From NCBI GenBank assembly GCA_963829135.1, contig CAWHHO010000005.1:372001-436000 (forward strand): DNA of 64,000 nt, in the 5' to 3' direction. Numbering within the stretch: position 1 is the stretch's first letter; every line of letters begins with the position of its first letter. The DNA comes from Kumtagia sp963829135. Lineage in GTDB: Bacteria; Pseudomonadota; Alphaproteobacteria; Rhizobiales; Rhizobiaceae. A model generated the notes under the pieces. It was not told where the DNA came from. It did no database searches and saw only the letters and a list, made by a program, of their open reading frames with translations. A program made the translations under genes and the position numbers. Below, in pieces: positions 16,804 to 25,365 of the stretch.

Positions 16804-16941
16804 ATGAATATGAAGCTGGTTCTTGCAGCGTTGGCAGCGATACTGCTGACCGCATGCTCTTCACGGGTGCAAGAATACAACGATCCGCCATGCGGCGTTA
16901 AGGAGTCGGAGGCTGGCTTGTGCAAGGAGCCGGTTTACTAA
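16804..16941 (+). CDS. Small lipoprotein, 45 aa
   Basis: A 45-residue open frame starting MNMKLVLAALAAILLTACSS, a classic lipoprotein signal with lipobox LTAC and lipid-bearing C18. AAAGGGAG lies 7 nt before ATG 16804. The mature part is only 28 residues, acidic, with C30 and C40 that could form a disulfide (PPCGVKES and GLCKEPVY). It is similar in layout to small rhizobial entericidin-like or hypothetical lipoproteins, but I do not recognise a family. Confidence 0.68.
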   Translation: MNMKLVLAALAAILLTACSSRVQEYNDPPCGVKESEAGLCKEPVY

Positions 16942-17131
16942 GCCGCTGACGGCGAACAGATTGGGCTAAGGTCAAGCAAATCCATGCCGTGCAAGGGTCC
17001 CACGACTTGGACGCCGTCCGCCATGACAGGCCGCCGAGCCAACGTCTGCTCCGAAGACGTGCGTACTTCTTTACTTTCTCGACTGCAGCTTTGTACGCAT
17101 TGATCAGGCGGCTATCGGCTTGGCTTAACGC

Positions 17132-18040
17132 CTAAGCAAAAAGCGTCCCTTCCGCCACCTTGACTGCCTGGCCGCCAATTCGCGCACCGCCGATTACACC
17201 ATTTGCCATGTCGAGCTCAAGCCTTATGCGCGAGGGCCTGCCCATCTCCATACCTTGCTCGATCCAGTAGCGCGCCGGCCCATCGACCGGTCTGTCGAAA
17301 TGCGCCACTGCGCCAGCAAAGGCAGCCACGGCCGACCCGGTCGCCGGATCCTCGTAGGACGGATTTCCCGGCACGAACATGCGGGAATGAAACGCGCTTT
17401 CGTGATGCACCGTCTCGCGGCAATAGACATAAGGGGAAGCCACCGCGCTGCCGCTCTTGGCCGGAGAGATTTCCATCCAGGCGGCATTGTCGAGCCGCAC
17501 CTTCGCAGCCGCACTCAGACCTGAAATTGGAACCGTAACGTAGGGTACCCCGGCGGACCAACAGGAAACGCGATGGTTCTCGAAGCCGATGTCCCAGGGA
17601 TCGAGGCCCAGGGCAGCGCCGACAACATCCGCCTCGAAAGCCAGTGGAAGCGGCTCCGGCAGTTTCGCCAGGGTGAATTCCGCAAAGGCGGTGCCGTTGG
17701 AATGACCGACAGCACAGACGATCGGTCCGATGTGTTCCTCCAGCACGAAGACCGCCGGCGCGCTGTTTCCTGCAAGCTCGGCCAGCGCGATCGCCGTTCC
17801 CACGGTCGGGTGGCCGGCAAACGGCATCTCATAGTCTGGCGTAAAAATGCGCACGCACGCCTTATGCTTGGGGTCTGCGGGCGGAAGGACGAAGGTCGAT
17901 TCCGACAGGTTGAATTCCCGCGCGATACGCTGCATGTCGTCTGTATCAAGGCCATCGCAGTCCAGGACAACGCCAAGCGGATTGCCCGTCAGCGCCTTAT
18001 CTGTGAACACGTCGTAGACCACGTAGCGGCGACCTTGCAT
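17132..18040 (-). CDS. PhzF-family isomerase-like protein
   Basis: A 302-residue protein of the phenazine-biosynthesis PhzF family (diaminopimelate-epimerase fold). Members outside phenazine operons have mostly unknown substrates. The N-terminal YVVYDVFTDKALTGNPLGVVLD, the catalytic-region sequence FNLSESTFVLPP (with the conserved Glu) and IFTPDYEMPFAGHPTVGTA are family hallmarks; the second half has GNPSYEDPATGSAVAAFAG. ATG 18040 with AGGGCAGG upstream is used instead of an open extension to 18088. It is monocistronic and divergent from the exporter genes that follow. Confidence 0.88.
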   Translation of the reverse strand: MQGRRYVVYDVFTDKALTGNPLGVVLDCDGLDTDDMQRIAREFNLSESTFVLPPADPKHKACVRIFTPDYEMPFAGHPTVGTAIALAELAGNSAPAVFVLEEHIGPIVCAVGHSNGTAFAEFTLAKLPEPLPLAFEADVVGAALGLDPWDIGFENHRVSCWSAGVPYVTVPISGLSAAAKVRLDNAAWMEISPAKSGSAVASPYVYCRETVHHESAFHSRMFVPGNPSYEDPATGSAVAAFAGAVAHFDRPVDGPARYWIEQGMEMGRPSRIRLELDMANGVIGGARIGGQAVKVAEGTLFA

Positions 18041-18165
18041 CGTCCTGCCCTTAAATCCGCCAAAACATGAGCGAAATTTAACTTGCAATCCCGCCGCTTC
18101 AACATGACCTGTGAGGCGAAGGGACTACCAGAGCGTTTTTTTGCTCGAACCCATAGGGGTCCGCA

Positions 18166-19459
18166 ATGGACCAAATTGTCAACCGGCCACGCGCGGACAG
18201 TCTGCCATCGATCGAGGACGAACTCGGTTTGAACGGCAAGGCGGGTACGGCTTGGGGTCGGCTGCTTTGGCGCAGCTTCTTGGCGCTTGTGCTCGTCGCG
18301 GCTATCGCCGCCGGCGTCTGGTGGTGGAGCGCGCCATCGCAACCGCCTGTCACCTTTACCACGATGCCGGCCACGGTCAGCGACCTGACGGTAGAAGTTT
18401 CCGCGACTGGCACGCTCCAACCGTTGATCCAGGTCGATATTTCGAGCGAATTATCGGGCGTGATGCGGTCAGTGGCCGTCAATGAAAACGACTCCGTGAA
18501 AAAGGGCGACGTGCTTGCAGCGCTCGACACCGTGCGTATCGCCGCCAATGTCGACCGGGCAAAGGCTTCCGTGAAGGTTGCGCAGGCCCAGATCGGACAG
18601 GCCAGGACGACGCTGAAAGAAGCCGAGCAGACACTGAAGCGCTCGCAGCAATTGTCGGAGCGAAACCTTGTCGCCCAGCAAGCCCTCGACACCGCGGTTG
18701 CGGAACACGACCGGGCGCGCGGCCGCTGTGGCCGTCGCCGAGTCAAATCTCGCCATCGCCGAGGCGGATCTGAAACTTCAGGAAGCCGACTTTCAGAAAA
18801 GCACCATCTACGCGCCGATCGACGGTATCGTGCTGACGCGCTCGGTCGATCCCGGCCAGACAGTCGCCTCCTCGCTGCAGGCGCCGGTGCTGTTCGTGAT
18901 CGCCGCCGATCTCAAGAATATGGAGCTGAAGGCCGCGATAGACGAGGCCGACATCGGCGCCGTAAAAGCTGGACAAGGCGCGCGCTTCACCGTCGATGCT
19001 TTTCCGGATCGCCGCTTCGACGCCGACATCCGCGACATCTCCTTCGCCTCGGTCACGACCGAAGGGGTCGTCACCTATGACGCGCGGCTGGACGTCGAGA
19101 ACGACGAGCTTCTCCTGCGGCCCGGCATGACGGCGACCGTCTCGGTGGTGACCCGCGAAGCCAAAAGCGTGCTGACGATCCCGAACGCCGCCTTCCGCTA
19201 CAGCCCGCCGGTCCGTACTGCCAATGAAGGCTGGAGCCTGCAGCGGCTGTTCATGCCGCGTATGGGCCGCCCGCGCGACAATCGCCAGCAGCGCACGCGC
19301 GAACCGGACGGTACGCGCGCGGTTTATGTGCTGAAGGATGGCCAACCGCAAAAGGTGCAGGTCAAGACCGGCTCCACGGACGGCGAGAAGACAGAAATCA
19401 TCTCCGGGCTCTCGGAAGGCGAACAGCTGATCACTGGCACGCAGGAGGCGCGCAACTGA
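18166..19459 (+). pseudogene. MacA-like periplasmic adaptor, one-base frameshift
   Basis: A HlyD/MacA-type membrane-fusion protein that would link an inner-membrane ABC exporter to an outer-membrane channel. Frame 1 encodes an N-terminal anchor helix (residues 36-53), the lipoyl half-motif and an alpha-hairpin up to about residue 185 (LDTAVAEHDR). The reading then continues in the next frame from AAAVAVAESNLAIAEADLK through the second lipoyl half, beta-barrel and C-terminus. The shift lies at the GGG of 18713-18715 and is explained by one extra G; correcting it gives a 430-residue protein of normal length. Either a sequencing error or a recent mutation. Its stop overlaps the ATPase ATG by 1 nt. 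Confidence 0.85.
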
Positions 19460-20169
19460 TGGCGAACAGCGCGGAAACGCTGATCCGCTTCGACACCGTC
19501 CGCAAAACCTACGGCAAGGGCGAGGCGAAGGTTCACGCGCTGGCCGGCGTGTCATTCGCAATCGATCGCGGCGAGTTCGTCGCGATCATGGGGCCGTCCG
19601 GCTCCGGCAAATCGACCGCCATGAACATCGTCGGCTGCCTGGATACACCGACTTCGGGCATCTACAGCTTCCTGGGAGCCGATGCAGGCCGACTGGATCG
19701 CGGCCGGCGCGCCACCTTGCGCAACCGCTACATCGGCTTCGTCTTCCAGGGCTACAATCTGCTTGCCCGCACCACGGCGGCGGAGAACGTCGAACTGCCG
19801 CTGATCTATCGCGGCGTCCAGGCTGCCGAGCGGCGGAAGCTGGCGATGCGGGCTCTGGCGGAGGTCGGACTTGAGGGCCGAGAGCATCACACGCCAGCCG
19901 AGCTCTCAGGAGGCCAGCAGCAGCGCGTGGCAATCGCCCGCGCCATCGTCACCCGCCCTACCCTGCTGGTCGCCGACGAGCCCACCGGCAATCTCGACAC
20001 GGCGCGCAGCCACGAGATCATGAACCTGCTGACCCGGCTGAACGGCGATTTTGGCCTGACCGTCGTCATGGTCACACATGAGCACGATGTCGCCGCCTAT
20101 GCCGGCCGCACCATCGGCTTTCTCGACGGCCATGTCGCGTCGGACACGCTGAGGGCGGAGGCAGCTTGA
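19459..20169 (+). CDS. MacB/LolD-type ABC exporter ATPase
   Basis: A 236-residue ATPase of the MacB/LolD/FtsE class that powers the adjacent permease. It has Walker A GPSGSGKST, the Q-loop FVFQGYNLL, signature LSGGQQQRVAIARA, Walker B LLVADEPTGNLD and an H-loop in VTHEHD. The cassette is intact although both neighbours carry frameshifts. It starts at ATG 19459 inside the adaptor stop (TGATG-type junction) and the same arrangement couples it to the permease. Confidence 0.92.
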   Translation: MANSAETLIRFDTVRKTYGKGEAKVHALAGVSFAIDRGEFVAIMGPSGSGKSTAMNIVGCLDTPTSGIYSFLGADAGRLDRGRRATLRNRYIGFVFQGYNLLARTTAAENVELPLIYRGVQAAERRKLAMRALAEVGLEGREHHTPAELSGGQQQRVAIARAIVTRPTLLVADEPTGNLDTARSHEIMNLLTRLNGDFGLTVVMVTHEHDVAAYAGRTIGFLDGHVASDTLRAEAA

Positions 20170-21376
20170 TGCTCCTGGAAACCATCCGTCTCGCGCTCCG
20201 CTCCGTTCGCCGCAACGTCCTGCGTTCGTTCCTGACGCTGCTCGGCATCGTCATCGGCGTTGCCGCGGTGATCGCCATGATCACAATCGGCAGCGGCACC
20301 ACGGAAAAGGTGAAGTCTGACATCTCGCAGTTGGGCAGCAACCTGCTCATCGTGCGGGCCGCCCGACCGGACCGCTCCGGCTCCACTTCATTCACGGCCA
20401 AGAAGCTCGACGAAAAGGACTTCGCCGGGTTGGCAAATGGGCTCAACACTGCAAAGGCCGTATCGGCCGCGTCGCAAAGCACCGTGCGCGTGGTGTTCGG
20501 GGCGGAGAATGTCGCAGCGGATGTCACGGGCACCGATCTAGGGTACTTCGTCACCCGCGACTGGGGTATCGCGCAGGGCCGGCTGTTCACGGAATCGGAA
20601 TTGCGCGGCGGCACCAATGTCTGCCTCGTCGGCCAAACGGTGCGGTCGCAATTCTTCGGCGCCGGCGATCCCGATGGCCAGTCGATCCGCGTCGGCAAGA
20701 TGAGCTGCCGCGTCATCGGCGTGCTGGAACCCAAGGGAACTTCCGGCTTCGGCCAGGACCAGGACAATACGGTTGTGATGCCGCTCATTGCTTATCAGCG
20801 GCGCATAGCCGGAGACCGTGACATCGATACGATCTACGTCTCGGCCGCGGACGGGATGAAGACCTCGGATGTTCAGGAGGAGATCGAGACGATCCTTCGG
20901 GAGACCCGCCGGATCGCGCCGGGCGCCGACGACAATTTCGACGTTCGCGACATGACCCAGATCGCCGACGCCATGGCAAGCGCTACCGCCACCATGACCG
21001 GCATGCTCGGCGCGGTGGCTGGCGTCAGCCTGTTGGTCGGCGGCATCGGCATCATGAACATCATGCTGGTTTCGGTGACCGAGCGAACCCGCGAGATCGG
21101 CATCCGGCTGGCGATCGGCGCTCACGAAAAGCACATTCTCGTGCAGTTCCTGGTCGAGGCGACCGTGCTGTCGCTGTTCGGCGGGCTGATCGGCATTGCA
21201 TTGGACTTGCGCTTGCCGGCACCGCATCGCTCACCCTGTCGATCCCCTTTGCGCCGAGCCTGGCGGTGATCCTGCTCGCCGTCGGCTTTTCGGCGCTGAT
21301 CGGCCTGGTCTTCGGATTCTTCCCCGCGCTACGCGGCGCGAGACTGGATCCGATCGTGGCGTTGAGACATGAGTGA
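20169..21376 (+). pseudogene. MacB/FtsX-type ABC permease, one-base frameshift
   Basis: A MacB-family permease: N-terminal membrane helix (FLTLLGIVIGVAAVIAMITIG), a large periplasmic domain, and three C-terminal helices beginning GVSLLVGGIGIMNIMLVSVTERTREIGIR. After LFGGLIGIAL the frame is lost at 21201-21206; restoring one G in TTGGACTTG gives LGLALAGTASLTLSIPF through FFPALRGARLDPIVALRHE and a stop at 21374-21376, a normal 402-residue protein. The last quarter is therefore preserved out of frame. Likely cargo is a drug, peptide or lipid; it cannot be told from sequence. Confidence 0.85.
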
Positions 21377-21391
21377 AGGCGGTAGTGAGTA

Positions 21392-21537
21392 GTGAATGGT
21401 GAATGGTGAATGGTGAATGGTGAATGGTGAATGGGAATTGGGCATCCAGCACGTATTCATCACCGTCAATCTCAATCTTGCCAGGCGGGCATTGAGTGTG
21501 TGTTCTCACCATTCACCATTCACCATTCACCATTCAC
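21392..21537. repeat. Inverted arrays of a heptamer (GTGAATG)
   Basis: Six exact tandem copies of GTGAATG occupy 21392-21433, and four exact copies of its complement CATTCAC occupy 21510-21537, with 76 bp between. Transcribed RNA could fold into a 28-bp stem. The array lies between the convergent permease and Nudix genes, and the inverted arm supplies the last codons (GGT GAA TGG) and the TGA stop of the Nudix gene. Confidence 0.95.
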
Positions 21538-22246
21538 CACCAGCTCTCGCAAAGTGCCACTCCACAATCGCCGCCATATGTGGGGCGATGCCCTCCGGCA
21601 GATTGTCCGTTCCGCGAATGATCACCGGTCCATCGATTTCCGGCTCCGTCTCCCCGGCGACAAACGCCGAGACGCGCTCGGCAATCCGGTCCGCAGTTTC
21701 CTCCAGGAAATAGCACCTGAAGATCACGGTCGCGCCGTCACGCGAGAACAGATGGTAACCGTCCTCGTGCCGCGCACGAGAGATGTCGAGCCCGGTCTCC
21801 TCCCGAACCTCGCGCTCCATATTGGCGTCGGTATCGACCAGTCCGTCGCGAAAATCCTCCGCCTCGAACGAGCCCGCGGCGAAGTAGACCTTTCCGGGGT
21901 TGGCGGTGTGCGCGCCCATGCGGATCGCCACCAGCGCGCCATCGCTCGAAACAAGTGCCGCATGCGCATAGGCATGCTCAGCGCCCGCCGGTCGGCCGCG
22001 CCGCCATTCGAGCAGCGTCGCGTAGCGCACGGGGTGACACCGGCCCGTCAGCTTGCCATCCCGATACGTGACTTCGGATAACAGCACGATGCGACCGTCG
22101 AACAGGGCAGGATTGGCGGCGGCTTCGCGCTGCCAGTTTTCCTCTATCGCAGCCGCATTTGCCAATTCGAACGGATGCGGCGACGGATCGAGGCTAACCT
22201 CGATCTCTGACACCGGCACGACCTGACCACGAGGGATGTTAAACAA
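21527..22246 (-). CDS. Nudix hydrolase family protein
   Basis: A protein of up to 239 residues with a C-terminal Nudix domain. The core of the Nudix box is seen as REVREETGL, preceded by FAAGSFEAEDFRDGL, which carries an insertion relative to the standard spacing. The N-terminal 90 residues (VLLSEVTYRDGKLTGRCHPVRYATLLEWRR) resemble NUDIX proteins of the rhizobial hydrolase type with an extra N-terminal domain. Substrate unknown. The longest frame starts with TTG 22246; a GTG a few codons in is equally possible. The last three codons and the stop are formed by the heptamer repeat, so the C-terminus was probably set by repeat expansion. Confidence 0.8.
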   Translation of the reverse strand: MFNIPRGQVVPVSEIEVSLDPSPHPFELANAAAIEENWQREAAANPALFDGRIVLLSEVTYRDGKLTGRCHPVRYATLLEWRRGRPAGAEHAYAHAALVSSDGALVAIRMGAHTANPGKVYFAAGSFEAEDFRDGLVDTDANMEREVREETGLDISRARHEDGYHLFSRDGATVIFRCYFLEETADRIAERVSAFVAGETEPEIDGPVIIRGTDNLPEGIAPHMAAIVEWHFARAGGEW

Positions 22247-22356
22247 TCACTTTGTCCCCTAAAAGCTATCCACTTTCCCACGCCATCTTAAGAGCACTGC
22301 CGCGGGAAGATGATATTTGTAACACCCAGCTGGTTACCCCCGTATAGGGCCCGAGT

Positions 22357-23469
22357 TCAAACAATATCCAGCGTCACAGCTACGGGACAATGATCCGACG
22401 CCTTGGGGCGGTCCCAGCCGACGCGCGGGAAGCGATCGACCTCCTGTCCGGGCGGGAAGATTGTCCGATAAGGCTGGCCGTTTCGGATGATGTCGGGCAC
22501 GGCCGTCGCGTTGCGCTTCGCCAATGCCGGCGAAAGCAGGATATAGTCGAGCTGGCACAGATGTCGCTCCTGGGGCCCGCGTGTGTGATAGAGCGTCCAT
22601 CGCTCTATCTCAGGCCGCCGTTCAACGACATTCACGGCAAAGCCGTCGCCAAGCAGCACATCGAGCGCCGACCCCTCTTCGTTGACAATCGAAAAATCAT
22701 ATCCCGGCTCGCTGTCACCGCCGACAACGATGCGCTGCCTGTAGTCGTTGAAGTCGCCGCAGATCACCCAGCGCTTGTCCGCAGTGAAATCCCTCCCGAA
22801 CCGAGTTTCTATGACATTGCGGATTGCCTTCGCCTCCGCATGGCGAACAGGCATGGTAGCATCGCGACCCGGAACGCCTTCGCGCGGTCCGCCCATCGAT
22901 TTCAGGTGAACGGCGTATATCGTGAGTGGCTGGCCGGCGATCTTTACGTCGATCTCAAGGCAATCGCGGCGGAAGATGCGTTCGTAGGGTTCGATCCGGA
23001 GCGCACTCAACTCCGGCGTATGCAGCCCAAGTTCGTCGAAGGTCAGGGGAGCATGGCTGGTCATCCGGACGAACTCTATCGGCTGGCCGTCGCGGGTTTG
23101 TTCGCGCATCATCACCGCGACATCGATGCCGCGAGAATCGTTTCCAGCCGTGGTGAATTTCTGACGATAGCCTTGCCCCACCATCTTGAACAGATAGTTG
23201 TATTCGAAGGCTTTCAGCGCTTCGATGTTGTCGACTTCCTGCAGGCACAGGATGTCGGCGCGCGTCGCCGCGATCGACAGTGCAGTTAGCTGGCGCGTGT
23301 CATCGGTGTGCGCGATGGTCCTGGCCTGCTCGAGCAGCCTGTATTCTGCCTCGTCCTTGATCTGGAACAGGGCGAGCGTCCGGTCTTCCTGAAGCTGGTT
23401 GCGATAGCCGGAGAAATCGAACCTGTTCATCAGGTTCTCGACATTGAAGGTCGCCAGGCGCAAGGACAT
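22357..23469 (-). CDS. Endonuclease/exonuclease/phosphatase family protein
   Basis: A 370-residue cytoplasmic protein of the DNase I-like EEP superfamily. Start MSLRLATFNVENL (first catalytic Asn) at ATG 23469; the open frame begins 12 codons earlier. Further catalytic segments are ILCLQEVDN (metal-binding Glu), SRGIDVAVMMRE, TIYAVHLKSMGG (His), VICGDFNDYR (DxN) and KASDHCPVAVTL (final DH). All active-site residues of the family are present, so it should be an active metal-dependent phosphodiesterase. Substrate may be nucleic acid or a phospho-ester; unknown. Monocistronic. Confidence 0.88.
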   Translation of the reverse strand: MSLRLATFNVENLMNRFDFSGYRNQLQEDRTLALFQIKDEAEYRLLEQARTIAHTDDTRQLTALSIAATRADILCLQEVDNIEALKAFEYNYLFKMVGQGYRQKFTTAGNDSRGIDVAVMMREQTRDGQPIEFVRMTSHAPLTFDELGLHTPELSALRIEPYERIFRRDCLEIDVKIAGQPLTIYAVHLKSMGGPREGVPGRDATMPVRHAEAKAIRNVIETRFGRDFTADKRWVICGDFNDYRQRIVVGGDSEPGYDFSIVNEEGSALDVLLGDGFAVNVVERRPEIERWTLYHTRGPQERHLCQLDYILLSPALAKRNATAVPDIIRNGQPYRTIFPPGQEVDRFPRVGWDRPKASDHCPVAVTLDIV

Positions 23470-23745
23470 GCGCGCGTTTGTGCCTGCTGGACTTTGCGAA
23501 GGCAAGGGGGACGATGATCGTGACGCGAAGCACCTGCGCCGCGCAGTCGGGAAAGACCAGACTGGCTGTGACTGGATAGGCGACCTAAACTCTTGCGTAT
23601 GTCTTCAAAGAAGGGGCCAGAAAAAGCGGCCCTCGCGACTTCCGTCTGGAACAACGACCGTTCATCGCTCGTTCATTTTGGTGACTCTACCTTAACCATT
23701 ACGGACATCTCGCAGGGGCAGCGGGAATGGACTTGGAGACCTGTC

Positions 23746-24276
23746 ATGATCAACCTACTTCCCATCGTCGCACGGGCAAGCGTGGTTACACTCGCCCTGC
23801 TCACTGGCGTGACCGGCAGCGTTAGCGCTGCGCCCATCGCTCCTGTCGCGCTACAGATTCCTATAGCTGCTGCAAACGACGCCGCTCAAGCGCAACTCGT
23901 CACGGATCGCACGATATGGCGGCGCCAAGGCAATTGGAATCGCGGCGGCAACCGCAATTGGAATGGCAATAGCAATTGGAACGGCAATCGTCATTGGCGC
24001 GGCAATCGGTACTGGAATGGCAATCGCTATTGGCGCGGCGGCGGCGGCTACTATGGAGGGTACGGATCGGGTATCTATCTCGGCTTTGGCGGCCTGGGTT
24101 TAGGCTATTCGGAGCCCTACTATTATGCTCCGCGCTACTATGCCCCGCGCCGTGCTTATCGGGCCGGCAACGCGCATGTCGAATGGTGCTATGCGCGCTA
24201 TCGCAGCTATCGCGCCTACGACAACACCTTCCAGCCATACCATGGCCCACGTCAGCAGTGTTACTCACCGTATTAG
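23746..24276 (+). CDS. BA14K-family exported protein
   Basis: A 176-residue secreted or envelope protein with a signal peptide (MINLLPIVARASVVTLALL, cut near SAAP). The middle is a run of N-W-N-G-N, N-R-Y-W and G-G-Y-Y repeats rich in Asn, Trp, Arg and Tyr, followed by a Gly/Tyr stretch. The C-terminal 35 residues (VEWCYARYRSYRAYDNTF and RQQCYSPY) match the BA14K domain first described in the Brucella 14-kDa immunoreactive protein. ATG 23746 is used; the frame is open to 23593. Such proteins are often involved in envelope integrity or lectin-like binding. Confidence 0.85.
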   Translation: MINLLPIVARASVVTLALLTGVTGSVSAAPIAPVALQIPIAAANDAAQAQLVTDRTIWRRQGNWNRGGNRNWNGNSNWNGNRHWRGNRYWNGNRYWRGGGGYYGGYGSGIYLGFGGLGLGYSEPYYYAPRYYAPRRAYRAGNAHVEWCYARYRSYRAYDNTFQPYHGPRQQCYSPY

Positions 24277-24300
24277 CTGATGCGAGCCTTTAATAACGGA

Positions 24301-24326
24301 GCCGGCGCGGTCTTGGCCGCGCCGGC
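24301..24326 (+). terminator. GC-rich hairpin after the BA14K gene
   Basis: GCCGGCGCGG, loop TCTTGG, CCGCGCCGGC: a perfect 10-bp stem 24 nt after the stop at 24276. No T tract follows, so it may be an intrinsic terminator of the GC-rich kind or a 3' stabiliser. Confidence 0.5.
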
Positions 24327-24480
24327 CCTCCCGCGCCGCAGCGCCGCCCCCGCGGGAGCGCTGGTGGGGCGCAAGAATGCCCAGTACGATAGCGCCATCC
24401 AGCTGGCGGGACCGGCTCCTCAAACGGCCTGACAGTGCTGACGCAGCGATCTGCATCGGCCGTATGAGGGATTTCTCACT

Positions 24481-24747
24481 TCAATCAAAAGACACACCGA
24501 GCTGGGCCATAGTGCGCCATCGAACCGTAACCGCTTTCCACGCGCCCTCGCCCGCGACATCAAGTTCGAAACGCGCCGGGATCGCACAGGTATTACCCAA
24601 AGCGAGAAGCGCGCCGGTAGCGGAGCTGTCGCGAACCAAACATTCGAACACGCTGTATCCTTTATTGAATTTCAACCGGCCTCCTTTGAACACGCGTTGG
24701 CGCTGGGCCAGCCTGCGCTCCGCTCCCGAGTAACTTTCCGGTCTCAT
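24481..24747 (-). CDS. Single-domain PilZ protein
   Basis: An 88-residue PilZ-domain protein, a candidate c-di-GMP receptor. It shows RRLAQR (RxxxR) near the N-terminus and RDSSATG (DxSxxG) 24 residues later, both c-di-GMP-contacting motifs. ATG 24747 gives the compact domain; the frame is open to 24873. It is not in an operon with any c-di-GMP enzyme here, but the window also holds the PilZ-containing BcsA, so the organism clearly uses c-di-GMP signalling. Confidence 0.78.
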   Translation of the reverse strand: MRPESYSGAERRLAQRQRVFKGGRLKFNKGYSVFECLVRDSSATGALLALGNTCAIPARFELDVAGEGAWKAVTVRWRTMAQLGVSFD

Positions 24748-24839
24748 CCCCAGACCTCTTGCCCAACTGAATGCGTGCAAAATATATGCCGGAGAGCGCG
24801 TCCGAAACGGGACAGAACGGTGAGGCTCGTCCGGTTCTC

Positions 24840-25240
24840 CGGCAATCGCGGTCCGCCCGACGCTCAAAAGCATTTCAACCAGCAGGTGTTGACCGCAAGT
24901 TTTGGCTGTCTATCGGTATTTCATTGTGATCGAGGGCAATGACGAGCGCGGCATCGATGTGGGCGTCGCCTCGAAGTCCAGACCGATACAGTCAGCAGCC
25001 ATGTCCACCTCCGTCGTGATGCAGGTGATCCACCTCTGCACGCGAGTGTCCCGAAAATGACCTGCTGCTGCCAGATGGCGGGCCGCTCGTCGTCCTGCCC
25101 AGCCATTTCAAGTCGAATCGCAATGGCAGCGACGAGGCTTCACGCAGGCGCCCCACGAAGCAGGTGAAGCGCGCAAACGTCATCGCCCGCGAGGCGCTTG
25201 CAACCCACGGGTCCGCGTGCTGGTCGCCCGCGAAGGCGGT
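24840..25240 (+). pseudogene. Degenerate EEP-family nuclease fragment
   Basis: Pieces of an endonuclease/exonuclease/phosphatase protein can be read across three frames: PPDAQKHFNQQVLTA, then IEGNDERGIDVGVASKSRPI, then ARECPENDLLLPDGGPLVVL and LPSHFKSNRNGSDEASRRR. These correspond in order to the middle of the family (GIDV, S-R-D-C and N/S-H-F-K-S motifs). Several indels and stops separate them and both ends are missing. It is a different family branch from the intact EEP gene at 22357-23469, so it is not a simple duplication. Confidence 0.65.
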
Positions 25241-25365
25241 TTGGGCCGCTGGTCATATAATAGCTATAGGCTTCGAGGAGCCGGAGCGCAGCGTACATTG
25301 TACGTGCACACCGGAAGCCGCGAAGACCGCACGAGATAACCGGCGGCGCCAACCGAGGCGGGTTT

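Noticed and set aside
21392..21537. CRISPR-like array
   Set aside because: The unit is 7 bp, copies are contiguous with no spacers, and the two arms are inverted, so this is a microsatellite-like repeat, not CRISPR. No cas genes are present.
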